This document shows, one piece after another, positions 25,821 through 35,136 of a stretch of 64,000 nucleotides of DNA. Source of the DNA: Sphingobium fontiphilum (GTDB lineage: Bacteria > Pseudomonadota > Alphaproteobacteria > Sphingomonadales > Sphingomonadaceae); NCBI RefSeq assembly GCF_014196635.1, contig NZ_JACIEB010000008.1, positions 62,001 through 126,000 of the forward strand, read 5' to 3'. The position numbers were made by a program, and so were the translations under genes. Below the pieces are notes generated by a model that worked only from the letters and a program-made list of their open reading frames with translations, was not told the DNA's origin and did no database searches. How positions within the stretch are numbered: position 1 is the stretch's first letter; every line of letters starts with the position of its first letter.

Positions 25821-26165
25821 ATGAGTGCGGAACAGAGCCAGCAGATCGAGCGGAAAGGACGCATGGCGGAACGCCGCCATGTGATGATTTCCGTCAAGGT
25901 TCGCCGGCCGGGCGAATCATGGTTTGTCAGCCGCATCGCCGATCTGTCGATCACCGGCTTTCGCCTGCAAAGCTTCATGCGGCTTCAGGTCGGCGCGGAA
26001 CTGTGGATCATGCTGCCCGGGTTCGAAGGACGTCGCGCCCGCGTGCAATGGACCCGCGCCCACGAGGCCGGCTGCACGTTCGAACGACCGCTCCACCCGG
26101 CCATCTGGGATCATATTCTGCGCAAGGCGCTGACTGCCGAGGCGCAAGGGTCCGCTGGTCGCTGA
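25821..26165 (+). CDS. PilZ domain protein
   Basis: About 114 residues from the ATG at 25821. The start is uncertain: ATG 25863 (AAAGGA 3 nt upstream) gives 100 residues, and ATG 25735 directly follows a terminator. The domain shows the N-terminal basic motif (ERRHVMISVKVRR), the central DLSITGFRL matching D/NxSxxG, and TFERPLHPAIWDHILRKAL at the end. It probably binds cyclic di-GMP. It must have its own promoter, because a strong terminator lies at 25704-25730. Confidence 0.8.
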   Translation: MSAEQSQQIERKGRMAERRHVMISVKVRRPGESWFVSRIADLSITGFRLQSFMRLQVGAELWIMLPGFEGRRARVQWTRAHEAGCTFERPLHPAIWDHILRKALTAEAQGSAGR

Positions 26166-26238
26166 ACAGGCAACGCCACATCGACGACGCGGCCTATCGT
26201 CCACGACCATCCCGGCGCGGCCATCCCGAAAACCAGCG

Positions 26239-28011
26239 TCAGGCCGCAACGCCTTCCTGAAATTGCAGCGCGGCCAGCCGGGCATAGAGCCCTCCCTGCG
26301 CGATCAGCGCCGCATGGTTGCCCTGTTCGACGATCCGCCCGCCATCCATCACGACGATCCGGTCGGCCGCGCGCACCGTCGCCAGCCGGTGCGCAATGAC
26401 GATGGTGGTGCGTCCCTGCATCAGCCGGGCGAGCGCATCCTGCACCAGACGCTCCGATTCGGCGTCGAGCGCGGAGGTCGCTTCATCCAGCAGCAGCAGC
26501 GGCACGTCGCGGAGCAATGCGCGCGCAATCGCCACGCGCTGGCGCTGCCCCCCCGACAGGCGCGCGCCCCCTTCGCCCAGTTCGCTGTCCAGCCCGTCCG
26601 GCAGGGCGCGCAGAAATTCCTCGGCATGGGCGGCGCGCGCCGCGTCCCATATCTGGTCGTCGGTCGCGTCCCACCGGCCATAGCGCAGATTGTCGCGCGC
26701 CGACGCCGCAAAGATCACGCTGTCCTGCGGCACCAGCGCCATCATCGCGCGGACCGCCGCCGGATCGGCTTCGTTCAGCGGCACGCCGTTCAGCAAAACT
26801 GCGCCCGAATCGGGATCGTAGAAACGCTGGGCCAACTGGATGAGCGTGGACTTGCCCGCGCCCGAAGGGCCGACGACCGCAACCGTCTCGCCCGGCTCGA
26901 CGATCAGGTCGATCCCTTGCAATGCGGCCAGATCGGGCCGGGTGGGATAGTGGAAGCGCACATTGCGGAAAGCCAGTTGCGCGCGCCCCGCATCGCCGAT
27001 GGCGCGCGGCTGGGCCGGCGGGCTGATGTCGGGCTGCGCCGTCATCAATTCATGCAGGCGGCTCGCCGCCCCCGCCCCGCGCAGCAGATCGCCCCAGACC
27101 TCCGACAGGGAACCGAAGGCGCCCGCCACCAGTCCGCCGGTGATGACGAAGGCGGCGATGCTGCCGCCCGACAGCCGCCCGGCGGCGACATCGACCGCCC
27201 CCTGCCACATGACCGCGACGATTGACCCGAAAATGAGGGCGATGACGATCGCCGTCATCACCGCGCGCAGGCGGATACGCGATTTCGCAGTGGCGAAACC
27301 AGCCTCTACCGTGGCGTCGAATCGGGCGGCCTCCCGCGCCTCCTGGCCAAAGGACTGGACGATCTTCATCGCGCCCAGCACTTCGGTGGTCACGCTGCCG
27401 ACGGCGGCCAGCCTGTCCTGGCTGGCGCGCGACAGCCGGCGCACCCGCCGCCCCATGACGATGATGGGGACAAGGATCAGGGGAATGCCCAGCAGCAGCA
27501 GCCCGGCCAGCTTGGGCGCGAGCGCGAACAGATAGATCAGGCCGCCGACGCCGGTCACCGCGTTGCGCAGCGCGATCGACACGGTGGAACCGACGACCTG
27601 ATCGATGATCGCGGTGTCGGCGGTCATCCGCGACGCAATTTCGGACGGGCGGTTTTCCTCGAAAAAGCGCGGCGCCTGCCGCAGCAGATTGGCCTGCGTC
27701 GCGGATCGTATGTCCGCCACCACCCGCTCGCCCAGCCAGGACACGAAATAGAATCGCGCCGCCGTCGACAGCGCCAGGATGATGACGATCAGGAACAGAT
27801 ATTCAAACCAGCGGCCAATGTCCGCGCCGCCGCCCGCAAAGCCCCGGTCGATGACCAGCCGAAAGCCGCTGGGTATGGCCAGCGTCGCGGCCGACGAGAT
27901 GAGCAGCGCCGTCGCCGCCCCGGCCAGACGGCCCGGATAGCGCCGGGCCGCGCCCCATATCATTGCAAGGCTGCCAATGGGCGCGCGCGCCGCTTTATCC
28001 TGTTCCGCCAT
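26239..28011 (-). CDS. ABC transporter, fused permease and ATP-binding subunit (exporter type)
   Basis: 590 residues from the ATG at 28011. The N-terminal half has six membrane helices (about 20-310). The nucleotide-binding domain has Walker A GPSGAGKST, signature LSGGQRQRVAIARAL and Walker B LLLLDEATSALDAES. This is the MsbA-like half-transporter layout that works as a homodimer, exporting lipids, peptides or drugs; the substrate is not evident. It is divergent from the dipeptide epimerase gene. Confidence 0.93.
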   Translation of the reverse strand: MAEQDKAARAPIGSLAMIWGAARRYPGRLAGAATALLISSAATLAIPSGFRLVIDRGFAGGGADIGRWFEYLFLIVIILALSTAARFYFVSWLGERVVADIRSATQANLLRQAPRFFEENRPSEIASRMTADTAIIDQVVGSTVSIALRNAVTGVGGLIYLFALAPKLAGLLLLGIPLILVPIIVMGRRVRRLSRASQDRLAAVGSVTTEVLGAMKIVQSFGQEAREAARFDATVEAGFATAKSRIRLRAVMTAIVIALIFGSIVAVMWQGAVDVAAGRLSGGSIAAFVITGGLVAGAFGSLSEVWGDLLRGAGAASRLHELMTAQPDISPPAQPRAIGDAGRAQLAFRNVRFHYPTRPDLAALQGIDLIVEPGETVAVVGPSGAGKSTLIQLAQRFYDPDSGAVLLNGVPLNEADPAAVRAMMALVPQDSVIFAASARDNLRYGRWDATDDQIWDAARAAHAEEFLRALPDGLDSELGEGGARLSGGQRQRVAIARALLRDVPLLLLDEATSALDAESERLVQDALARLMQGRTTIVIAHRLATVRAADRIVVMDGGRIVEQGNHAALIAQGGLYARLAALQFQEGVAA

Positions 28012-28142
28012 GGCGCGCCGCTTAGCAGCCGGACAGGCGGGCCTCAATGCTCCTGTCGGTCGCGCCGCGCGCCGGGCTTCCCCACCCTGCCCCGCCCGGC
28101 TATGCCATCACCCCGAACTCTCGCCCCGGAGCCTTACCACCC

Positions 28143-29117
28143 ATGCCGCCCAAAGTCTCCGCCACGGTCGAACGCTGGCCCGTCGCAGGCGCCTTCACGA
28201 TCAGCCGGGGGGCCAAGACCCATGTCGACGTCGTGGTCTGCACGATCCGCGATGGCGACATCGTCGCGCGTGGCGAAGGCACGGCCATCTATTATGAGGG
28301 CGAAAGCGCGCAGGGCTGCGCCGATGCGATCAACGCCTGGCGCGGACCGCTGGACCGGCAGGCGCTGCTGACGCAGATGCCGCGCGGCGCGGCGCGCAAT
28401 GCGCTCGACTGCGCCATCTGGGACTGGGAATCGCAACGCGCCGCAACGCCGGTCTGGCGGCTGGCGGGCCTGATCGAACCCGCCCCTCTGCCCACCGCCT
28501 ACACCATCAGCCTGGGCGATCCCGATGGGATGGCGGCGGCGGCGCGGGCGGCGGCGGCGCGCGGCTTTACCTTGCTCAAATGCAAGCTGACCGGCGCGGG
28601 CGACCGCGACCGCATCGCCGCCGTGCGCGCCGGGGCGCCGGACGCGCGGCTGATCGTCGACGCCAACGAAGCCTGGCACGACATGGACATTGCGGCGCAG
28701 GCCGCCGCGCTCGCCGCGCTCGGCGTCGAAATGGTCGAACAACCGATCATCCACGGGCAGGAGGAACGGCTGGCCGGAGTCGCCTCTCCCCTGCCGCTCT
28801 GCGCCGACGAAAGCTGCCACACGCGCGCCGATCTTGACCGGCTGGGCGACTTCGCAGCGATCAATATCAAGCTGGACAAGGCGGGGGGGCTGACGGAGGC
28901 GCTGGCGCTGGCGGCGCAAGCGCGCGCGCGCGGCTTTCGCATCATGGTCGGCTGCATGCTCTCCACCTCGCTCGGCATCGCGCCGGCCGCGCTGGCGGCG
29001 CAGGGGGCGGACTGGATCGACCTCGACGGCGCATTGCTGCTGGCGCAGGACCGGCCCGGCGGCCTGCCGATGCGCGACGGCCTGCTGCACCCCGGCTCGC
29101 TTTGGGGCCAGGGCTGA
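28143..29117 (+). CDS. Dipeptide epimerase (enolase superfamily, L-Ala-D/L-Glu type)
   Basis: 324 residues. The N-terminal capping domain (about 1-115) is followed by a TIM-barrel-type catalytic domain. The KxK base motif is in LLKCKLTGAGD; metal ligands are Asp in VDANEAWHD, Glu in MVEQPI and Asp in CADESCH; the second Lys is in INIKLDKAGG. This pattern fits muconate-lactonizing-type enzymes of the dipeptide epimerase group, which recycle cell-wall peptides. The start ATG 28143 gives the normal N-terminus. Confidence 0.9.
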   Translation: MPPKVSATVERWPVAGAFTISRGAKTHVDVVVCTIRDGDIVARGEGTAIYYEGESAQGCADAINAWRGPLDRQALLTQMPRGAARNALDCAIWDWESQRAATPVWRLAGLIEPAPLPTAYTISLGDPDGMAAAARAAAARGFTLLKCKLTGAGDRDRIAAVRAGAPDARLIVDANEAWHDMDIAAQAAALAALGVEMVEQPIIHGQEERLAGVASPLPLCADESCHTRADLDRLGDFAAINIKLDKAGGLTEALALAAQARARGFRIMVGCMLSTSLGIAPAALAAQGADWIDLDGALLLAQDRPGGLPMRDGLLHPGSLWGQG

Positions 29118-29121
29118 TGCC

Positions 29122-29967
29122 TTACCCTCGCTCCGCCATCATCTGACCAACCAGCGGCTGCATGGCGGCGTCATAGCGGGCCAGCACGGGCGCGTCCTGC
29201 ACCGTCTGGAAATGGCTGGCAAGGTCGCCGCCATTCCACCAGTGCAGCGCATAGCCGGGGCCTTCCGCGACGATCATCGCCCGCCCGTCGGGCGCGCCGG
29301 GCGCAATGGGCGACAGGTCGAGCGCCACCTGCGGCGCGGTGGAGGGGCAGACGCACACCGACATGCCCCGCCAGGGCGACGCGATCGCGCGATGGACATG
29401 GCCGCACAGCAGCGCGCGGACCTGCGGCGCTTCGGCCAGCACATCGCCCAGCCGCGCGACCCACGGCTCCTGCCCGCCACTGTCCATCCAGCCGATGCCG
29501 GTGGCCATGGGCGGATGATGCAGGGCGATGACGGTCGGCATATCCGCCCGCTCCGCCAGCCTTTCCCGCAGCCACGCCGCCCGCGCCGCGCAAAAGCCGC
29601 CGCCGTGCCGTCCCTCCTCCAGCGTATCGAGCAGGACGATGTGCAATCCCGCGCGCACCATCGCGTGCTGGACGAACCCGTCCGCCACGGGCGCGCCCGG
29701 AAACGCCGCCAGAAAGGGCGCTCGCCGGTCATGGTTGCCGATCATTGGCCACACCGGGAAGGGGCAGCGGGCGAACGCCCCGGCAAGCTGGCGATAGCTT
29801 TGCGCGTCGCCATGTTCGGTGAGGTCGCCGGTCGCCAGCAACAGGTCCGGCCGGTTCGGCCCGTCGATCAGCGCGTCCAGCACCGCGTCCAGCCTGCGCC
29901 GGTTCTTCTCATCGGCATTGCCGGGCTCGAAACCCAGATGAATATCGGTGATCTGCGCGATCAGCAT
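29122..29967 (-). CDS. Metallophosphoesterase, cyclic-nucleotide/glycerophosphodiesterase type
   Basis: 281 residues from the ATG at 29967; the open frame reaches 30117, but the protein fold begins at MLIAQITDIHLG. The binuclear metal motifs are all present: TDIHLG, GDLTEHGD, GNHDRR, ALHHPPM and CGHVHR. This is the CpdA/GpdQ-like class III phosphodiesterase group, which cleaves cAMP or glycerophosphodiesters; the substrate is undecided. It is convergent with the dipeptide epimerase (5-nt gap). Confidence 0.9.
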   Translation of the reverse strand: MLIAQITDIHLGFEPGNADEKNRRRLDAVLDALIDGPNRPDLLLATGDLTEHGDAQSYRQLAGAFARCPFPVWPMIGNHDRRAPFLAAFPGAPVADGFVQHAMVRAGLHIVLLDTLEEGRHGGGFCAARAAWLRERLAERADMPTVIALHHPPMATGIGWMDSGGQEPWVARLGDVLAEAPQVRALLCGHVHRAIASPWRGMSVCVCPSTAPQVALDLSPIAPGAPDGRAMIVAEGPGYALHWWNGGDLASHFQTVQDAPVLARYDAAMQPLVGQMMAERG

Positions 29968-30151
29968 CGGCCGGTCATGTCCCTTCCACCCCCACATGCC
30001 AGACGATTCGACCGGCCTGTCCAAAGACGGTGCGCCGCCCCTGGCGCTGTTGCTGTGATACAGAGCACAGCAGGCAGGGCCATCCCCTTTCGGGACTCGA
30101 TGGCGTTCATTGCCCATTTTCCCGCGACATCATTGCGGCTACCCATCACGC

Positions 30152-30676
30152 ATGCGCCGCTTCATCCTGCCCCTGTTGCTGTTATCGCCCGTCGCCTGCA
30201 CCCCCGCCGCCAAGGCCCCGGCGGAAGCCCGCAATGAACAGGCCGGGTCGGTCGTGGGCGCGACGATCCCGCTCGTCGTTCGGACGGCGCAGGGCGAACA
30301 TCGTTTCGACATGGAGGTCGCCGCCACCCCGCAGGACCAGCAAAAGGGGCTGATGTTCCGCAAGGAATTGCCGCCGAATCGCGGCATGGTCTTCCCCATG
30401 GTTCCCCCGCGCACCGCCAGCTTCTGGATGAAGGACACGCTGATCCCGCTCGACATGCTGTTTGTCCGCACCGACGGCAGCATCGCTTTGGTCGCCACGG
30501 CCCAGCCCTATGACCTCACCCCCGTGTCGGCGGGCATTCCCGTGGCCGCCGTGGTCGAGATTGCCGGGGGCAGGGCGGCGGAACTCGGCATCCGCGAAGG
30601 CGACAAGCTGCGCTGGGGCGGCTGCGCCGCGCCCGGATCGCCCGCAACCGCGATCAATTTCTGCCCCGAAAGCTGA
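30152..30676 (+). CDS. DUF192 family lipoprotein
   Basis: 174 residues from the ATG at 30152, which gives a lipoprotein signal with lipobox SPVAC and Cys at about residue 16. The DUF192 fold (about 60-160) is recognised from EVAATPQDQQKGLMFRKELP and FWMKDTLIPLDMLFV. It is an exported lipid-anchored protein of unknown function; DUF192 proteins are small and widespread. It lies 58 nt upstream of the NDUFA12 gene. Confidence 0.88.
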   Translation: MRRFILPLLLLSPVACTPAAKAPAEARNEQAGSVVGATIPLVVRTAQGEHRFDMEVAATPQDQQKGLMFRKELPPNRGMVFPMVPPRTASFWMKDTLIPLDMLFVRTDGSIALVATAQPYDLTPVSAGIPVAAVVEIAGGRAAELGIREGDKLRWGGCAAPGSPATAINFCPES

Positions 30677-30734
30677 TCGCCGGGCCGATTAGCGCCTTGC
30701 CAATCCCCCGCCACAACGGCTAAGCGCAGGGGCC

Positions 30735-31133
30735 ATGGGAATCCTGGCAAAAGTCTTCACCTGGTGGAATGGCGCCACCTTCGGAACCTGGCTCAATACG
30801 GTCCGCAAGGGCGCGAAAGTGGGCGAGGACCATCAGGGCAATATCTATTATGAAGGCGGCGTCGACGTGCACGGCAATCCGCGCCGCTGGGTGATCTATA
30901 ACGGCGCCAACGATTCGAGCCGCGTTCCCGCCGAATGGCATGGCTGGCTGCATCACAGCATCGAGGGGATGCCGGAAAGCTGCCTGCCCCCGCCGCGCGT
31001 GTGGGAAAAGGATTCCGCGCCCAACGCCACCGGCACCGCCAACGCCTATCGCCCGTCCGGCGCTCTCGAAAAGGGCGGGCAGCGCCAGAAGGCGACCGGC
31101 GATTATGAAGCGTGGAGCCCCGAGGCGTCATGA
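30735..31133 (+). CDS. NADH:ubiquinone oxidoreductase subunit NDUFA12 family protein
   Basis: 132 residues. Alphaproteobacterial complex I carries this accessory subunit (17.2 kDa family). Family pattern: an N-terminal aromatic stretch WWNGATFGTWLN, then GEDHQGNIYYE, RRWVIYNG and PAEWHGWLHH. It overlaps the next gene (DUF2155) by ATGA, as in related genomes, where the pair sits beside aat. Confidence 0.93.
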   Translation: MGILAKVFTWWNGATFGTWLNTVRKGAKVGEDHQGNIYYEGGVDVHGNPRRWVIYNGANDSSRVPAEWHGWLHHSIEGMPESCLPPPRVWEKDSAPNATGTANAYRPSGALEKGGQRQKATGDYEAWSPEAS

Positions 31134-31768
31134 TTCGCCCCACGGCGGGGCGCGCCCTGCCGATCCTGGCGGGCGTCGCCGCCCTGTCCGCCTGTAGCGG
31201 CGGCGACGATCTTCCCGCCGCCAACCAGAGCGGCCCCGTCCGCGTTGAAGGCAGCCGGATCGTCAGCGCGGAGCCCGGCGCCCTGCCCGGCACGCCGATG
31301 AAGGATCGGGTGGCGGTGATCGGCCTACTCAACAAACGCAACGGCCTGACCCGCGACCTCAGCATGAAACCGGGCGAGGCGCTGCGCATCGGCGACGCCA
31401 TCGTGCGCCTGCAAGCCTGCGAAGCGACCGCGCCGTGGGAAAATGTGCCCGAAGTCGGCGCCTTCGTGCAGCTCGACGTGCGCTCCAGCGCCGACAACAA
31501 ATGGCGGCGCAATTTTTCCGGCTGGCTGTTCCGCAACCGGCCCGACCGCAATGTCGTACAGCACCCGATCTATGACGTCTGGGTCAAAAGCTGCGCGATG
31601 GCCTGGCCCGAAAGCGGCCCCGACACGGTCAAACAGGGCGGCGAGGGCGGATCGGCGCGCGCCAGCGGGTCGAACGCCAGCGAGGCGGGCGCGCCCGAAG
31701 CCCCGGCCAGCAACGCGCCGGCATCGCCCAGCCGCACATCGGCCAGCGCGTCGCCCAATAACGACTGA
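31130..31768 (+). CDS. DUF2155 domain lipoprotein
   Basis: 212 residues with lipobox LSAC (Cys 22). The conserved DUF2155 part spans about residues 60-165 (VAVIGLLNKRNGLTRDLSM; ENVPEVGAFVQLDV; HPIYDVWVKSCAMAWP). The last 45 residues are low-complexity Ala/Ser/Pro/Glu. It starts in an ATGA overlap with NDUFA12. The final 199 nt (residues 147-212) lie antisense to the 3' end of aat. Both frames are supported by family patterns, so this is a true convergent overlap, not a misannotation. Confidence 0.88.
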   Translation: MIRPTAGRALPILAGVAALSACSGGDDLPAANQSGPVRVEGSRIVSAEPGALPGTPMKDRVAVIGLLNKRNGLTRDLSMKPGEALRIGDAIVRLQACEATAPWENVPEVGAFVQLDVRSSADNKWRRNFSGWLFRNRPDRNVVQHPIYDVWVKSCAMAWPESGPDTVKQGGEGGSARASGSNASEAGAPEAPASNAPASPSRTSASASPNND

Positions 31769-32310
31769 TAGGCTGTCTGGCTGATCTCCACCGCGCCCAG
31801 CGACCGGAGATGATCGGTCATGAACTGGCAATCGAGCAGCGAAAATCCGCCCCAGCGCATCCGCGCCACCAGCCAGGCCAGCGCCACCTTCGACGCATCG
31901 GCGCGGCGCGACACCATGCTCTCGCCAAAAAAGGCGCGGCCCAGCGCGACGCCATAAAGGCCGCCGACCAGTTGATCCCCCTCCCAGCATTCGATCGAAT
32001 GGGCAAAACCCAGTTGGTGCAGCAACAGATAGGCGTCCTCGATCGCGCCGTTGATCCATGTCGACGGCCGGTCGGGCGCGGCCTCCGCGCACAGCGCCAA
32101 TATGCGGTCGAACGCCCGGTTGGCGGTCACCTTGAACCGCTCCCGCCGGATCGTCCTGGCCAGCGAGCGCGACAGGTCGAAATCCCGCAACGGCATGATC
32201 GCGCGGCGGCGCGGCTCCACCCAATATGTCTCGGCGGCGTGGCGGTCGTCCGACATGGGGAACACACCCAGGGCATAGGCCTGGAGCAGCATCACGGGTT
32301 CGATCGTCAT
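31570..32310 (-). CDS. aat: Leucyl/phenylalanyl-tRNA--protein transferase
   Basis: 246 residues from the ATG at 32310 (MTIEPVMLLQAYALGVFPM). It transfers Leu or Phe from tRNA to N-terminal Arg or Lys as part of the N-degron pathway. Family motifs include FPMSD, WVEPRRRAIMPL, VGGLYGVALGRAFFGESM and FSLLDCQFMTDHLRSLGA. The tail, ending QLLTQTS, goes beyond the E. coli enzyme. Its last 65 codons lie antisense to DUF2155. The longer open frame upstream (to 32571) does not look like Aat. Confidence 0.92.
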   Translation of the reverse strand: MTIEPVMLLQAYALGVFPMSDDRHAAETYWVEPRRRAIMPLRDFDLSRSLARTIRRERFKVTANRAFDRILALCAEAAPDRPSTWINGAIEDAYLLLHQLGFAHSIECWEGDQLVGGLYGVALGRAFFGESMVSRRADASKVALAWLVARMRWGGFSLLDCQFMTDHLRSLGAVEISQTAYQSLLGDALADVRLGDAGALLAGASGAPASLAFDPLARADPPSPPCLTVSGPLSGQAIAQLLTQTS

Positions 32311-32406
32311 CAGGCTCAGGTTTAGCAGAGACTGGCCCGGCCGCCACCGGCTTTCGCATGGACAGGCGGCCCGCGCGCGCGCATCCTGAACATCGAAAGG
32401 AAGGCG

Positions 32407-32787
32407 ATGATGAAGAGCGCATGGCTGGCCCTGCCGATGGTCGTCTGGACCGCCCCCGCCATGGCGCAACCGGCGCAAACGGCCGAAGAAAATCTGATCG
32501 GCCATTATTATCTGCAAGGGGTGATGGAGACGGGGTCCGAACTGCTGCTGCGACCCGACGGCCGCTTCCAATGGTATCTGTCCTATGGCGCGCTCGATCT
32601 GTTCGCGGAAGGGACATGGCGGGTGGCGGGCGACGCGGTCGAACTGGTCGCCGCGCCATCGGTCGACGTTCCCAAGCCCGGCTTCGAACGGCTATCGCTC
32701 GCCATCGCCGGGGCGGGCCTGATCCCGCCCGACGGGCGCGGCGCCTATGTCCGCGCGCGGGAGGACGGCGAAACCGCGCCCGATTGA
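32407..32787 (+). CDS. Hypothetical secreted protein, 126 aa
   Basis: 126 residues with a signal peptide (MMKSAWLALPMVVWTAPAMA then Q) and GGAAGG close to the start. The mature part looks like a small beta-sandwich (IGHYYLQGVMETGSELLLRP, GRFQWYLSYG, AEGTWRVAGDAVELV). It is probably periplasmic. It is divergent from aat and 32 nt upstream of the dipeptidase, so it may be co-transcribed with it. No family was recognised. Confidence 0.75.
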   Translation: MMKSAWLALPMVVWTAPAMAQPAQTAEENLIGHYYLQGVMETGSELLLRPDGRFQWYLSYGALDLFAEGTWRVAGDAVELVAAPSVDVPKPGFERLSLAIAGAGLIPPDGRGAYVRAREDGETAPD

Positions 32788-32819
32788 CAGGCGGCGTCCT
32801 CGCCCTAGGCTTCCACGCG

Positions 32820-34097
32820 ATGAAACGCCCCCTCCTCGCCGCCCTGCTGCTGGCCGCCGCCCTTCCATTCCCCGCCCTCCACGCCGCCACCGACCCCTAT
32901 GCCGCGCGCGTGGCGAAGGTGCTGAAGGCGACGCCGCTGATCGACGGGCATAATGACTGGGCGGAGGCGCTGGCCGACCATGCCAAGGACGCGCGCTGGA
33001 CCATGGCGCTCGACCGGCTGGACCCCAAAGTCTACCAGACCGACATCGAACGGCTGGGCGCGGGCATGGTCGGCGGGCAATTCTGGTCCGTCTGGGTATC
33101 GGCGGACCTGCCGACGCTGCAACAGGTGCAGGACACGCTGGAACAGATCGCGCTCGTCCGCAGTTGGGCGGAGCGTTACCCCGCCCGCTTTCAGCTCGCC
33201 ACCACCGCGCAGCAGGTCCGCGCCGCGCACCGGGCCGGGCGCATCGCCTCAATGATCGGAGTGGAGGGCGGCGGCCAGATCGACGGCAGCCTCGCCGTGC
33301 TGCGCGCCTATCGCGCGCTCGGCGCCGGCTATCTGACGCTGACCCACAGCCGCACCATTGCATGGGCCGACAGCGCGACCGACAATCCCCAGCATGACGG
33401 GCTGACCCCTTTTGGCGAAGCGGTGGTGCGCGAACTCAACCGGCTGGGGATGCTGGTCGACCTCAGCCATGTGAGCGAGGCGACGATGCTCGACGCGATC
33501 CGCGTCAGCCGCGCGCCGGTGATCTTCTCCCACTCCAACGCGCGGGCGCTGTGCGACACGCCGCGCAACGTGTCGGACAGGGTGCTGCGCGCAGTGGCGG
33601 CCAATGGCGGCGTCGTCATGGTCAACTATGCCCCGCAATATGTGCTGGAGGCCCGGCGCGTCTGGGGCGCGGCGCGCAGCGCGGAAATCGCGCGCAACAA
33701 CGCCCCGCCCTTTGGCGGGCTGCACATCGGCGACCCCGAAGGGGCCAAGGCGGCGCTGGCCGCATGGGAGAAAGCGAACCCCGAACCGGTGGCGACGCTG
33801 GCCATGGTCGCCGACCATATCGACCATATCGCCAGGGTCGCGGGCGTCGACCATGTCGGCATCGGCAGCGATTATGACGGCGTCGGCCGCATGCCCGAAG
33901 GCCTGACCGGCGTAGAAACCTACCCCGCCCTCCTCACCGAACTGATGCGCCGAGGCTGGACCGACGCCGACATCGCCAAACTGGCGGGGGAGAATGTGCT
34001 GCGGGTTATGGGGAAAGCGGAAGAGGTTGCGGAGGGTTTGAAGGGCGAGCCCATCGGCACGGGCGTTGAGCGGGCGGACATCGGCCTGAAGCCTTGA
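32820..34097 (+). CDS. Membrane dipeptidase (peptidase family M19)
   Basis: 425 residues with an N-terminal signal sequence (MKRPLLAALLLAAALPFPAL). It is a renal-dipeptidase-type zinc enzyme that cleaves dipeptides, including D-amino acid ones. Metal ligands: H44 and D46 in DGHNDW, the bridging Glu in GVEGG, His in DLSHVSEATM and FSHSNARAL, and Asp in GIGSDYDG. The last 47 codons (33954-34097) reappear in degenerate form at 47586. The gene directly precedes the MlaD-like gene, 43 nt away. Confidence 0.92.
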   Translation: MKRPLLAALLLAAALPFPALHAATDPYAARVAKVLKATPLIDGHNDWAEALADHAKDARWTMALDRLDPKVYQTDIERLGAGMVGGQFWSVWVSADLPTLQQVQDTLEQIALVRSWAERYPARFQLATTAQQVRAAHRAGRIASMIGVEGGGQIDGSLAVLRAYRALGAGYLTLTHSRTIAWADSATDNPQHDGLTPFGEAVVRELNRLGMLVDLSHVSEATMLDAIRVSRAPVIFSHSNARALCDTPRNVSDRVLRAVAANGGVVMVNYAPQYVLEARRVWGAARSAEIARNNAPPFGGLHIGDPEGAKAALAAWEKANPEPVATLAMVADHIDHIARVAGVDHVGIGSDYDGVGRMPEGLTGVETYPALLTELMRRGWTDADIAKLAGENVLRVMGKAEEVAEGLKGEPIGTGVERADIGLKP

Positions 34098-34140
34098 CAT
34101 CCAGGCCGCCAGGTTGCTTCCTTCTCGCGGGGGAGGGGAG

Positions 34141-35136
34141 ATGACGCCGGACTCGACGACGCAGATCAGGTGGGGCTTGGGCACAGCGCTGCTCGCCCTT
34201 GGCGTGGTCGCGATTCTGGCGCTCGTGCCCGATCCTTTTTTCCGCCAGCGGCTGGTGGCGACCACGCTGGACGATGTCGAAGGCGTGTCGCCCGGGGTTC
34301 AGGTCTATTTCAGAGGAGCGCTCATCGGGGCGGTGCGGTCGATCGATCTCAACCGGCAGAGCCGGACCTTCGCGGTGGCCATGGGAATTGATCGCAAATG
34401 GCAGCCATCGGCCTGTTCCTTCGCCACTGTCGCTTCCGCCAATCCGCTCACCGCGCCGCGCATCGAACTGGTGGCGCTTGAGACCGGCAGCGCCCAATGC
34501 GCCGCCGCGCGCCGCGCCTATGGTTGCGAGCCGGTGGCGGCGCGGGATGCGGTCGGCGCGTTGACGGGCTGCCGTCGCCCCGCCGACCTGTTCGAAACCG
34601 CCGCGCGCGCGATCGGCGAAGCCGCCAATGTCGCCCGCACGGCAAACGCCATGGCGCAGAAACTGTCCGGCATGTTGCAGGGTGATGGATCGGGCGCCGC
34701 CGTCGACATGGCGCTGGTGGCGCGCAATGCGACCCAGACGCTGGCTGCGCTGAATTCCCTGAGCACCCAGCTCGACCGCAGCTTTACGCCGGGTCGCGGC
34801 GACATTGCGCTGACCTTGTCCCACATACGCCGGGCCACCGGGCGCGCGTCGGAAATCGACGTCGCGGCGCTCAACGGCATCCTGCGTGAAACACAGGCGC
34901 TCGTGGCGCAAAATCAGGCCAACATCGCAGGCCTGCTGGCCGAAAGCAGAAGCAGCGCCGGGGAAGTGCGCGGCATATTGGAGGGCGCATCGGCCTCACT
35001 GGTGGCGACCAGTGCGAATCTGGAGCGGACCAGCAACAGCATCGGTGCGCTGAGCGAAAGGCTGGCCAGCGATCCGACCTATGCGATCCGCGGCCAACGC
35101 TATGTCGATCCACCCGCGCCTGGAGGACGCAAATGA
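34141..35136 (+). CDS. MlaD-like MCE domain protein
   Basis: 331 residues from the ATG at 34141, which follows GGAGGGGAG. One N-terminal membrane helix (about 10-30) anchors an MCE/MlaD domain (about 36-130) containing TTLDDVEGVSPGVQVYFRGA and GAVRSIDLNRQS. A long helical tail with coiled-coil character follows (about 150-310). It would be the periplasmic substrate-binding subunit of a lipid ABC transporter. It forms a bicistron (4-nt overlap) with the lipoprotein gene. The matching permease and ATPase genes are on the opposite strand at 35693-37155. Confidence 0.88.
   Translation: MTPDSTTQIRWGLGTALLALGVVAILALVPDPFFRQRLVATTLDDVEGVSPGVQVYFRGALIGAVRSIDLNRQSRTFAVAMGIDRKWQPSACSFATVASANPLTAPRIELVALETGSAQCAAARRAYGCEPVAARDAVGALTGCRRPADLFETAARAIGEAANVARTANAMAQKLSGMLQGDGSGAAVDMALVARNATQTLAALNSLSTQLDRSFTPGRGDIALTLSHIRRATGRASEIDVAALNGILRETQALVAQNQANIAGLLAESRSSAGEVRGILEGASASLVATSANLERTSNSIGALSERLASDPTYAIRGQRYVDPPAPGGRK

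Noticed and set aside
32311-32571. N-terminal extension of Aat
   Set aside because: The extra residues are not Aat-like and overlap the divergent secreted protein gene; the family start MTIEPVML is at 32310.
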